From Mesostigma viride (Eukaryota; Streptophyta; Mesostigmatophyceae; Mesostigmatales; Mesostigmataceae): DNA of 40,000 nt. Below the pieces are notes generated by a model, which made no database searches, was not told where the DNA came from, and saw only the letters and a list, made by a program, of their open reading frames with translations. This document shows, piece after piece, positions 20,101-28,009 of this stretch. The position numbers and the translations under genes are program-made. Numbering within the stretch: position 1 is the first letter of the stretch; each line of letters starts with the position of its first letter. Where the stretch lies: NCBI GenBank assembly GCA_009746045.1, contig RPFO01001595.1, positions 1 to 40,000 on the forward strand, written 5' to 3'.

Positions 20101-22713
20101 GGTGGAAGTAGCCGTGCTTGTGCATGTACACAAGCGCCTGCATGAGCTGGTACATCCAGTTGCGGATCTTGGCCTCCCCGAATGTGGAGTCGCGATCCTT
20201 GATGTAGTGGTACAGGTTGTTCTCCATGAACTCGAACACGAAGAATAACTCGTCGTTCTCGCGGATCACCTCCTTGAGCTTGACGATGTTCGGGTGGTTC
20301 ATCTTGCGCAGAGACTGGGGCGAGGGGGGATGGGGGGTGGGCAAGGGCGGGAAAAGCAAGGGGGGGTTGAGCTTGACGATGTTCGGGTGGTTCATCTTGC
20401 GCAGAGACTGGGGCGAGGGGGGATGGGGGGTGGGCAAGGGCGGGAAAAGCAAGGGGGGGTTGAGCTTGACGATGTTCGGGTGGTTCATCTTGCGCAGTGA
20501 CGGGCACAAGGAAGCAGGCGCCGAGGACAGAGGGCAGCACGGCGTGGGCGAGGGCAGCGGACAGCACGGGCGAGGGCAGCAGGCAAGGCATGGATGAACA
20601 GAGGCTAAAGCCACAGAGACTTCACACATCAGCAACACTAACAGAAACGGTCGCGAGGGGTGGTTCCTGGTGTCTCCACCGCTGCTGTTCACCGGGGGGT
20701 GGTTCCTGGTGTCTCCACCGCTGCTGTTCACCGGGGGGTGGTTCCTCGTGTCTCCACCGCTGCTGTTCACCGGGGGGTGGTTCCTGGTGTCTCCACCGCT
20801 GCTGTTCACCGGGGGGTGGTTCCTGGTGTCTCCACCGCTGCTGTTCACCGGGGGGTGGTTCCTCGTGTCTCCACCGCTGCTGTTCACCGGGGGGTGGTTC
20901 CTCGTGTCTCCACCGCTGCTGTTCACCGGGGGGTGGTTCCTCGTGTCTCCACCGCTGCTGTTCACCGGGGGGTGGTTCCTCGTGTCTCCACCGCTGCTGT
21001 TCACCGGGGGGTGGTTCCTGGTGTCTCCACCGCTGCTGTTCACCGGGGGGTGGTTCCTCGTGTCTCCACCGCTGCTGTTCACCGGGGGGTGGTTCCTCGT
21101 GTCTCCACCGCTGCTGTTCACCGGGGGGTGGTTCCTCGTGTCTCCACCGCTGCTGTTCACCGGGGGCTACCATGTCCAGGACACTCGAACGACGGATCCG
21201 CGTTTCTGTTCTCGTGCCCTTGCCCTTGTTCGGGCAACCACAGTCAGAACCCTCATTTCTGACCCTAACACGGGAAGACGGAACCTCCACGGAAGACCAG
21301 GCCCCTCCAGGGTGGCACTTCTCCACCGCTGGCTGCCCACGCATCACCAACAGAAGCCACCCACGCGCCGCATGCAAGGCCAGGAGGCACCCACGGCGCC
21401 GGGTCTCCACCCTGCTCCAAATAAGAAGGCAGGCGATGTCACCATGCTCCGTGGGCCATGCAGCACAGGGACGCCGCGCGCTGCCGGGCAAAATTTGCAG
21501 TTAGCAGAACGCGACACTTGGCTGTGCGGGTGCTCCTGCATGCACATGCCTGCGCATGTGCAGCCGGGTCCCCTTCGCCCTACGCTGCAGCTGATTCTGG
21601 CCCCCGTGGCAGAGCATCCATTCCCAGAGGTGCCCTGCTGCGCCCCATGTCCATCGGAGATCTGCTCGGCACCCAGTGGTTCAGTCTGCCGTGTAATCCA
21701 CCTCAGCACCATGCCTCTCACCTCACGGTGAGGCCTGCAGACCACAACGCGCGTCAAGTATCCTCTGGAGCAACTATGTATGAGGAGGCGATTCTCCTCA
21801 TACTACATCAACGGGCAGCCCAACGATAACATTTTTGTAAGCCAACGTTAGTGTCGTAGAAGCGATTGTCGTTGACTGTTTGCGCAATGGCATTCTCAGC
21901 GGGTAATAGTAGTTCTGAATTACATCAAAAACAAAGGATTGCGTCAAAGGGTGCCACCTGCATGGTGAGGAACTGCTCTGAACAGGAAAGCACTCTCCGA
22001 TTGACCCGCTGCCACGTGCTTGCGACAGGCACACAGCGCCATGTGGGCAATGGCTGCTTGGGAAAGGCACACAGCGCCACGTGGGGCAGTGTCCACAGTC
22101 TGCTGGTCGTGGCTATGGAGAGCAATGGGGGGATGGCAGCTGAGGAGAGACAAGAGATGGCGGCGGTGGAAGCGTGGGTCATGGAGAGAGAAGCGGGGAC
22201 ACCGGAGGGAGGCACCAGGGAGATGCGCAAGGTGCTTCGTTTGGGGGGCAGGGTGAGATGGGATGGACTGGCCTTGCCGCCTGGTGTGTGTGGCGGTCCG
22301 TAGGGAAGCGGAATGGCCAAGAAACCTACAAAACAACTGCAAGTCGCCAGAAGGGCGCACAGGCAAGAGAGAAACAGGGAACGAGTTGGCAGACCTCGCC
22401 AGAACTCAAATTTACATAATCACACAAATGTGTACCTTGACTTCCCTCAAGCTCATGCATTCCTCCCACGAATAAAACTTCTTCTTCATTTTCTTAATAG
22501 CAACAACTTCGTTCGTTTGTCGATTTGTGGCACGCCACACGCTTCCGTACGTGCCGTCACCGAGCTGACGAGCGACTTTATACCTGCGCAACAAACACGC
22601 AGCACCACCCCAGGAGTAAAAAGAAAAGCAAGGTCATTGTACTTTCCGGCTGCCTGTAGTGGGCACGAACGCCGGAACGCCCACATTGCATGTGAGAAGC
22701 CGCACCGGTTCAT
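15702..22713 (-). CDS. LF4: LF4/MAK-type ciliary-length protein kinase, eight exons
   Basis: CMGC serine/threonine kinase of the MAK/ICK/LF4 group; LF4 restrains flagellar length in Chlamydomonas. Exons on the minus strand: 22713-22706, 22583-22436, 20314-20086, 19600-19442, 18213-17927, 17138-17048, 16399-16125 and 15851-15702. All introns are GT-AG, and phases join in frame to give 448 residues. Visible motifs: G-loop GDGTYGSV (11-18), catalytic K33 in VAIK, HRDLKPEN (123-130), DFG (143-145), activation-loop TDY (157-159), APE (167-169), and the kinase-domain end ALQHPYF (278-284). A Pro/Ser/Ala-rich tail follows, with ARYRPGVNP near residues 418-426, a motif I recall from MAK/MHK-type kinase tails. 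The catalytic residues are intact, so the gene looks functional. Exons 6-8 and the 3' end are less certain: a donor at 15763 could lead to more exons instead of the TGA at 15704-15702. Confidence 0.9.
17258..17425. repeat. Interstitial telomere repeat between 43-bp direct repeats, in LF4 intron 5
   Basis: Positions 17300-17383 are twelve 7-bp units on the plus strand: nine TTTAGGG and three TTAAGGG variants. The tract is flanked by two copies of a 43-bp sequence beginning GTCGCATGCGATGGGGATCA (17258-17300 and 17383-17425) that differ at two bases. The whole lies inside intron 5 (17926-17139) of the kinase gene. TTTAGGG is the telomere repeat of land plants and many green algae. The rest of the intron shows nothing else I recognise. 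Confidence 0.95.
18201..18338 (-). repeat. Three copies of the exon 5 acceptor region, ~60-bp spacing
   Basis: The minus-strand sequence CAGACATCTGGGCGGT, covering the intron 4 acceptor and the first codons of exon 5 (DIWAV), occurs at 18201-18215 (the real exon) and again at about 18261 and 18323. The spacing is 60 and 62 bp. The two upstream copies diverge after DIWAV and run into stops, so they look like fragments. At least the third copy keeps an intact CACAG acceptor. Confidence 0.8.
18218..18233 (+). other. G-quadruplex motif opposite the exon 5 polypyrimidine tract
   Basis: The plus strand has four G runs (GGG, GGG, GGGG, GGG) separated by single T bases. This fits the canonical quadruplex pattern with very short loops. 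On the minus (mRNA) strand the same bases form the C-rich pyrimidine tract directly before the exon 5 acceptor AG. Confidence 0.7.
19011..19142. repeat. 57-bp tandem repeat in LF4 intron 4, about 2.3 copies
   Basis: GTTCAAATGGCAGC-type sequences begin at 19018, 19075 and 19132, with a constant 57-bp period and a few substitutions. The repeat lies inside intron 4 of the kinase gene. Short open frames through it have no recognisable product. Confidence 0.9.
19268..19402 (-). pseudogene. Decayed partial copies of LF4 exon 4 in intron 4
   Basis: Downstream (minus strand) of exon 4, about 65 bp repeat its 3' end, offset by 102 bp. The translation contains [19 protein letters not shown], against [19 protein letters not shown] in the real exon. 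The conserved activation-segment Arg is replaced by Cys. A shorter, more degenerate copy lies another 72 bp on, near 19268-19290. The copies cannot replace exon 4 because they lack DFG and the activation loop. Confidence 0.8.
20366..20498 (-). pseudogene. Two 93-bp partial copies of the LF4 exon 3 acceptor region
   Basis: The start of exon 3 ([13 protein letters not shown], with its acceptor) is repeated upstream on the minus strand at exact 93-bp spacing; the plus-strand motif TGACGATGTTCGGG occurs at 20281, 20374 and 20467. The copy nearest the exon keeps the GCGCAGAGACTGGGG acceptor context. The third copy diverges at the acceptor. After KL the copies enter intron-like pyrimidine-rich sequence, so they are junction fragments and not whole exons. 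Confidence 0.85.
20661..21167. repeat. 39-bp minisatellite, 13 copies, in LF4 intron 2
   Basis: Thirteen tandem copies of a 39-bp unit fill 507 bp. The only regular variant is one site, CCTGGTG or CCTCGTG, in the order G G C G G C C C C G C C C along the plus strand. The period is a multiple of three and no frame has stops, so four reading frames (three plus-strand, one minus) stay open through it. I regard those frames as artefacts because the whole array is inside intron 2 of the kinase gene. Confidence 0.96.
21168..22435. other. Remainder of LF4 intron 2, no gene seen
   Basis: This is the upstream part of the 2121-bp intron 2. Short frames on both strands show no domain. A small local duplication of GGCACACAGCGCCAYGTGGG occurs at about 22028 and 22066. 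The donor at 22435-22434 (AAG|GTACAC) closes exon 2. Confidence 0.6.
22706..22713 (-). other. LF4: LF4-like exon 1: start codon plus five coding bases
   Basis: The first in-frame residues of exon 2 have no ATG: the frame opens with TTG codons and a CGCAG acceptor at 22585-22584. 122 bp upstream, ATGAACCG is followed by a GT donor (22705-22704). Joining the two gives [13 protein letters not shown], which fits the expected N-terminus of this kinase family. The coding part of exon 1 is therefore only 8 nt; its 5' untranslated part is not delimited. Confidence 0.75.
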
Positions 22714-22827
22714 GGGTGCAGGCGGCTTGCTTTACTCGATGTATCCGCCGTGATGCAATTCAGGCTGAGTTTTGAAGTTGGAGAGGAAAGCAACTTCGTT
22801 GCTCGACCAGGCTGAAATGCGCGCCTG

Positions 22828-23253
22828 CTACATCACGCCATCTTGCTTGCAAATTGCAGTCAGCCTCTGTCGGTCCCTCCATTCGCACGTGTTGCAGGGA
22901 TCAGATGCAACGGCCTCCTCACGAGTTTGGTTAGCAATTTGAATACGCGTATATGCCGGTTGGCATACGCGTGCAGCAAAAGCTGAGGCACATTTCGTGA
23001 CTACGCCACCCCGCGTGCGGGCAATTGCGCAATTGTATCGCAGGCTAGAAGAACCAACCAATGATGCAGTAATGGCGTGCTTAATATTGCCAGTTTCATT
23101 AAAATAAGAGACCGCATTGTTGAGTATGGTCGACGGAATATCATCTGATCGCATCGAAAAGCCGCTGGCAGGGAATTGGATCACACATGACCATAAATAA
23201 CAGTAAAATTTGTCACCTTCTTCTTCGCACACGTTGGGGAAAGCAGAAATCAT
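22828..23253 (-). CDS. Hypothetical 141-residue open frame upstream of LF4
   Basis: An ATG at 23253 opens a 141-codon frame ending at 22828, about 115 bp before the proposed kinase start and on the same strand. I recognise no domain, signal peptide or membrane segment. Residues include an AVSYFNETGNIKHAI segment and several scattered cysteines. It could be a small gene, part of the 5' region of the kinase transcript, or a chance frame; chance is the likeliest. It ends just outside the transposon nest starting at 23265. Confidence 0.2.
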   Translation of the reverse strand: MISAFPNVCEEEGDKFYCYLWSCVIQFPASGFSMRSDDIPSTILNNAVSYFNETGNIKHAITASLVGSSSLRYNCAIARTRGGVVTKCASAFAARVCQPAYTRIQIANQTREEAVASDPCNTCEWRDRQRLTAICKQDGVM

Positions 23254-23908
23254 CAATTATTTACAGACCCCTTCTGAAAAAACTACCCCGACTAAAACTA
23301 CCCCGACTAAATTTAGTCGGGATTTTTGTCGGGGTACACCGGTCGAAACGGCACGTTTCGCCCCTTCTGAAAACACGGACAGGGGTCGGACGGCAGCAAG
23401 TAGCACCTGCACTCTGAGACCGCGTAAGGGGCCTGTTACGCTGGTGGCGCCACTGGCGCCACTGACTTACGCGGATAGCTACGATATTGATGGGTGTTTG
23501 TGGCAGCGATGGTGCGCCTCTTAAAAGTTACGTCGTTCCACGCATTTTTGGTTGGTTTGCAACCCGGTACAGGTGCCAGCAGGCCCCGAGGTGCACCCCA
23601 ACTAAATTAGTCGGACCCCGACTAATCTACCCGGAGACTATTTTCCGACTAGACCCCTTCTGAAAAAACCTACCCCGACTTAAACTACCCCGACTAGTCC
23701 GATTAGTCGGGGTTTTTGTCGGGGTACACCGGTCGAAACGGCACGTTTCGCCCCTTCTGAAAACACGGACACGGGTCGGACGGCAGCAGGTAGCATATGC
23801 ACTCTGAGACCGCGTAAGTGGCCTCTGACGCCACTGGACGTATATATTTGACCAATGACTAGAGTATTTTTCAGTTCAGTTCAGTTCAGACCAGCAGAGT
23901 TGGTGCGC

Positions 23909-24564
23909 TAGGGTTGTACCGAATAGAGTTCCGAATACCGAATATCCCCCGAATACCGAACCGAACACCGAATATGTTCAGTATACGGCGAACGGTCTGT
24001 CCGTCTGAACATATTCGGTATCGGTATCGGGAGGCAAGCTCTACTTCCGAATATGTTCGGTATCGAAATCGGGACACCCTACTATTCGACGAATATATTC
24101 GTAGTTCCGAATATCGAATAGTAGTACCCCTACTAGCGGGCGGCGCAGCCTCCAGCCTCCACTCACCAGCTGGCGCGGTCATGCCTCCGCCGACTCAGAG
24201 TTAGGCCAACGCCCAAAAGCTGAATGCACTATGCAGGGAAGGCAACTGTGCTCGTCTAAAGTATTAAACACTAAGTGTATCTCAATATATAATTGATACA
24301 AAATAAGTAATATTAGTCTCATTAATATAAATGATACAAGTTGTCTACCTAATACGTTATAGTAGCTACTGTCGTCATTATTCGATCGGCGTCCGAATAG
24401 TTCGGAGAACTATTCGGTGTTCGATTCGGGAAGGGCCCTTCAGCTCCGAACATATTCGGTATCGGTATCGGGAGGCTCCAAATATATTCGGCATCGGGTT
24501 CGGGGCACCCCCCTGGTCCGAGTATCCGATTCGGCAACCCAAAACGCTATTCGGTACAACCCTA
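23909..24564. mobile_element. Non-autonomous hAT-like MITE, 656 bp
   Basis: Perfect 18-bp terminal inverted repeats start TAGGGTTGTACCGAATAG (23909-23926 and 24547-24564). They are flanked by identical 8-bp direct repeats TGGTGCGC (23901-23908 and 24565-24572). An 8-bp duplication and TIRs starting YAGGG are typical of the hAT superfamily. Subterminal regions are full of CCGAATATTCGG-type repeats, including CGGTATCGGTATCGGGAGGC at about 24015 and 24455. No transposase frame is present. The matching uninterrupted site in the outer element is TGGTTTGC at 23553-23560. Confidence 0.93.
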
Positions 24565-24615
24565 TGGTGCGCAAATCGGTACAGACGCCAGCAGGTCCCG
24601 AGGCGCACCCCGACG

Positions 24616-24705
24616 AAATTAGTCGGACCCCGACTAATCTACCCCAACTATTTTCCGACTAACGCGAAAATAGTCGGGGTAGATTAGTCGTGGTCCGACT
24701 AATTT
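24616..24705. repeat. 39-bp-arm hairpin at the centre of the inverted-repeat element
   Basis: Arms at 24616-24654 and 24667-24705 are nearly perfect inverted repeats around the 12-nt loop CCGACTAACGCG. The same hairpin in the outer copy was split by the inner copy inserting at the loop. Confidence 0.9.
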
Positions 24706-24824
24706 CCCCAAAACGCGCCGCGCCAGGAATTTAGTCGGGGTAAATAGTCGGGGTTGGCGGTCTTCAGAAGGGGTCTACTAACGCGAAAATACCTAGTCGG
24801 GGTAGATTAGTCGGGGTCCGACTA

Positions 24825-25630
24825 CACCGTCCGCATTGGAAGTTTTAAATAAATAATTAGCTTCTGGAAAATGTTCTGGCTGAAAACCATAAAAAAAACA
24901 AAAGAAAATTAATTAATTAACTCCGGGGGCTGAGGACTGGACTCAACAAACAAACAAACAAAATTAATTAATTAACTCATGTGGGCACGGGGTCGTCGCC
25001 CTGTGAGAAAACAAACAAACACTTTATATTATATAATATAAAGTACATAAAACCTTCGAAAATACCTTGGACAGGCGGGGACGGGATCATGAAATATCGT
25101 GAAAATCGAAAAAAAAACGCGAGACGCAGGCCGAGCGCGGGGTGAGGCGCGAACCAAGTGAACCGCTTTTGCATCCAGCAATCCACGCTCTACTGCCTCG
25201 GCAGGGCACGTCGGTCGGTACTCAGTAGAGGCTGACTGCTGACGGAGGCCTGAGCGTGTCTACAGATGTACATGTAAGATGTACTACTCATGTGCGATAC
25301 TAATTAAGGGCCTTGAGCAATTAAATAGGGTATCACTGACCTGAGACCTCCACTGACTAGAGCCTGTGGCCGCCGAAACTGAAAGGGGGGCCGCCGGGCC
25401 GGGTTGGGGACGGCGTGTACCATATCTACCAAACAAACAAAAGAAATTTAATTAAATAAGTACCCACGTGCCTTGAACGGCTGCAGGACAAACAAACAAA
25501 CAAAAGGTTTTAATTAAATAATAAAAACCCGGGACTCTAACTTGGCTCCCCAACAAACAATCCAGGGTTATTCGTAATGCAAATACGGCAAAAATTGACC
25601 CATAATAACAAACTTCCAATGCGGACGGTG
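24825..25630. mobile_element. TA-flanked mariner/Stowaway-like MITE, 806 bp
   Basis: Perfect 21-bp terminal inverted repeats begin CACCGTCCGCATTGGAAGTT (24825-24845 and 25610-25630), each flanked by TA (24823-24824 and 25631-25632). Removing the element and one TA restores GGTCCGACTAATTTCCCC, which exists uninterrupted near 24691-24709. TA duplication fits the Tc1/mariner superfamily. The interior is AT-rich, with repeated CAAACAAA plus TTAATTAA blocks near 24890, 24950, 25430 and 25490. A 69-codon minus-strand frame inside shows no transposase motif. Confidence 0.9.
25022..25043. repeat. Perfect 22-bp AT palindrome inside the TA-flanked MITE
   Basis: CTTTATATTAT followed at once by its reverse complement. 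It could extrude as a cruciform or simply be a hotspot for AT slippage. Confidence 0.85.
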
Positions 25631-25708
25631 TAATTTCCCCAAAACGCGCCGCGCCAGGAATTTAGTCGGGGTAAATGGTTGGAACTTGGAGGTCTTCAGA
25701 AGGGGTCT

Positions 25709-25862
25709 ATTACCGCGTTAAGTTGCGATCGACGCCTAAAATTAGGCGTCGCAACTTAAAGCGGTACGCAACTTAACGGTAGAATTAGGCTAGCATCCCA
25801 CCCCCTCCTCACACCTGTATACGGCGTTCGACAGCACTCGTCAAGGCCGATACAGCTGCAGC
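25709..25862. repeat. Dispersed repeat with a hairpin, related to 33509-33664
   Basis: About 150 bp matches the left end of the element at 33496, including the shared stretch GGTAGAATTAGGCTAGCA and CGTCAAG...CAGCTGCAGCA. It starts with a hairpin in which GCGTTAAGTTGCG and GACGCCTAA pair with inverse copies (25713-25765). No second inverted end is visible nearby, so this is probably a truncated relative. Confidence 0.8.
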
Positions 25863-26446
25863 AAGAAATGTTGAGAAATCTTTCGATTGCCCTGTTTTTG
25901 GAAATCACACCCGGTGTTGGGAGCACTACCCAGTGACGCGTGACGCTAGGGTACGGTACGCGTCGATAAATACGAATGGAAGGAACGAACGGGACGGTAC
26001 GGGCCGATTAATACGAGTGCCGTATTCATACGCGGCGGCATGAGCCGGCAACAACGTGACAACACTAAAGGAACGAACAGAACGGACAGCGCAGCCTAGC
26101 CAGTGGCGCCTACTTGCCAAACCGCGAAGTCTAGATGTGGGGCCAGTGGGGCCATACCATGCCAAGGCGGCCGCGTAAAAAAATTTGAACGGTGGTTTTG
26201 AACGTGGCGTAAGACTTGTTATTCTGAGCGCAGAGATGAGAGAGCGCAAGGCGGGAAATCCATGTCTACGGATGTCCCCCCTCCGATCCGAAACCAGCGG
26301 CGACCGCTACTGTAGTTTTTGAACTCTACAGGCCAAGCGACAGTATCAAAAAAAAATAATAAGCGCAACGGCAATACCGGGCGAAGGTCACAATGCAAGA
26401 CCTGTCACTCTGCACACCCATTGGCATCTACAATCATAAAATCATG
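25863..26446. other. No gene recognised
   Basis: Mixed-composition sequence. A 107-codon minus-strand frame (26249-25926) has no domain or sequence pattern I recognise and I treat it as chance. No repeat of note is visible. Confidence 0.5.
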
Positions 26447-26683
26447 GGATCGTGATTCTAATCCGTACGTCGTCAGCATAAATCAAACGAATTGACATAT
26501 GGCTCGCCATTATGACTTGATACTAAGGTAAATGTACAGGCTGTACACATCGCTGCCGGAGAAAAATCCTCGGATCGTGATTCTAATCCGTACATCGTCA
26601 GCAAAATTCAAACGAATGGACATATGGTTGCCATTATGACTTGATACTAAGGTAAATGTACGCGCTGTACACATCGCTGCCGG
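26447..26683. repeat. 125-bp tandem duplication
   Basis: GGATCGTGATTCTAATCCGT begins at 26447 and again at 26572. The two copies stay about 90% alike to CATCGCTGCCGG (26547-26558 and 26672-26683). Both contain TATGACTTGATACTAAGGTA. Confidence 0.9.
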
Positions 26684-27242
26684 CCTAATTCGAGCGGCGT
26701 AACCGTAACGGGCCTGGAACTGTTTACCCGGCGACTTTTCACCCGGTGAAGTGACAAAGTTGGCGCGGCGTGGCGTAGCGCGGCGCGGCGCAACGCGGCG
26801 CTCGAAGCACTTCATTTGCACAGAGCGCTGGCCCACGGATTACCGACTTACCGTGTCTGCACAGTGCACACCGGCGGCGCGGGATCCAACTGACTGATGA
26901 GGAGCCTCAACTGACTGACTGACTGAGAGAAAAAAACAATTTTTCATGGCGTCGCGAACATCCATATACAACGTTTATTAGGTGTTACGCACTCATAATC
27001 CAAACTCCACACCACGCTAGTGAATATTAGTGCAACGATCGTCACACCGGGTACGTATACACACGAACCGCAACGTCGCCAGTAGTACGCGACGCCACGA
27101 CAACAAACTTTTGCTACTCAGCTCGGCTCGACGAGGTACGTACGTCGTCGTCTCGTACTCATAGTACATATCTCTTACTTGGGTTAGGCTTGGGTATATA
27201 TTCAATATCTGTCCATAAATCATTACCCTTATCCTTATCTGT
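26684..27242. other. No gene; short GC-rich and CTGA repeats
   Basis: Includes an irregular GCGGCGCGGC-rich stretch at 26760-26803 and a short ACTG repeat at about 26888-26927. Nothing else is recognisable. Confidence 0.5.
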
Positions 27243-27287
27243 AACACCACCACCACCACCACCACCACCACCAGCAACAGCAACAGC

Positions 27288-27363
<76 letters not shown>

Positions 27364-27887
27364 GCAACAACAACAACAAGAACAACAACAACAACAAGAA
27401 CCAGAAGAAGCAGAAGAAGCAGAAGAAGCAGAAGAAGAAGAAGAAGAAGAAGCAGAAGAAGAAGCAGAAGAAGAAGCAGCAGGAGGAGCAGCAGCAGCAG
27501 GAGGAGCAGCAGCAGCAGCAGCGGCGGCGGCAGCAGCAGCAGCAGCAGCAGCAAGCAGAAGCAGAAGCAGAAGCAGAAGAAGCAGCAGCAGGCAGCGGCA
27601 GCAGTAGCAGTAGCAGAAGAAGCAGCAGCAGTAGCAGCAGCAGCAGAGCGGGAGCAGCACACACAGCAGCACTGCCAGCACAAGCAGCAGCACAAGCAGC
27701 AGAAGCAGGAGCACCAGCAGGAGCAGCAGCAGCAGCAGAGCAGCTGCACAAGCAGCAGCACAAGCATAAGCAGCAGCACAAGCACACGCAGCAGCACAAG
27801 CAGCAGCACAAGCAGCAGCAGCAGCAGCAGCAGCACAAGCAGCAGCACAAGGAGCAGCAGCAGCAGCAGCAGCAGTAGCAGCACAAG

Positions 27888-27927
<40 letters not shown>

Positions 27928-27957
27928 GGCAGCAGCAACAGCAACAGCAGCAGCAGC

Positions 27958-28009
<52 letters not shown>

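Larger units (their letters stand above)
17927..22583 (-). other. LF4: LF4-like exons 2-5: kinase domain
   Basis: Exon 2 (22583-22436) carries the G-loop, VAIK lysine and helix C with LREVK. Exon 3 (20314-20086) runs from [11 protein letters not shown] to the HRDLKP of the catalytic loop. Exon 4 (19600-19442) runs from ENLLV through [19 protein letters not shown] and SPYYSAPI. Exon 5 (18213-17927) runs from [12 protein letters not shown] to [14 protein letters not shown]. The introns fall at conserved positions inside the kinase fold and are 2121, 485 and 1228 bp long. The donors are GTACAC, GTGAGG and GTGAGG, and the donor after exon 5 is GTGCGG. Confidence 0.93.
23651..24776. mobile_element. 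Inner copy of the same inverted-repeat element, inserted in the outer copy
   Basis: It begins AGACCCCTTCTGAA at 23651 and ends with the inverse at 24776, flanked by ACT on both sides (23648-23650 and 24777-24779). The flanks TTTTCCGACT and ACTAACGCGAAAA match the uninterrupted TTTTCCGACTAACGCGAAAA at 24651-24670, which fits a 3-bp target duplication. After the first ~180 bp, which closely match the outer copy at 23265-23450, it is interrupted by a hAT-like MITE. Without that insertion it is about 462 bp, similar to the outer copy. Confidence 0.88.
23265..25708. mobile_element. Outer copy of an inverted-repeat element, carrying two insertions
   Basis: The ends are AGACCCCTTCTGAA at 23265 and its inverse TTCAGAAGGGGTCT ending at 25708. 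Inside are many AGTCGGGG/CCCCGACT segments that form a large fold-back. Two younger elements interrupt it: a second copy of the same family (23651-24776, in the loop) and a TA-flanked MITE (24825-25630, in the right arm). Subtracting both leaves about 507 bp. No transposase is encoded, so it is non-autonomous. I see no clear target duplication at its outer ends. Confidence 0.85.

Noticed and set aside
20057-21731. Long frames through the 39-bp minisatellite ([13 protein letters not shown]-, [13 protein letters not shown]- and [13 protein letters not shown]-type repeats)
   Set aside because: They lie inside LF4 intron 2 and are open only because the repeat period is a multiple of three and lacks stops.
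25120-25205. tRNA-like or SINE-like segment on the minus strand (GGTTCGCGCC resembles a B box, with AGTAGAGCG upstream)
   Set aside because: I could not form an acceptor stem or a proper 5-bp anticodon stem, and the segment lies inside the TA-flanked MITE. At most it is a relic.
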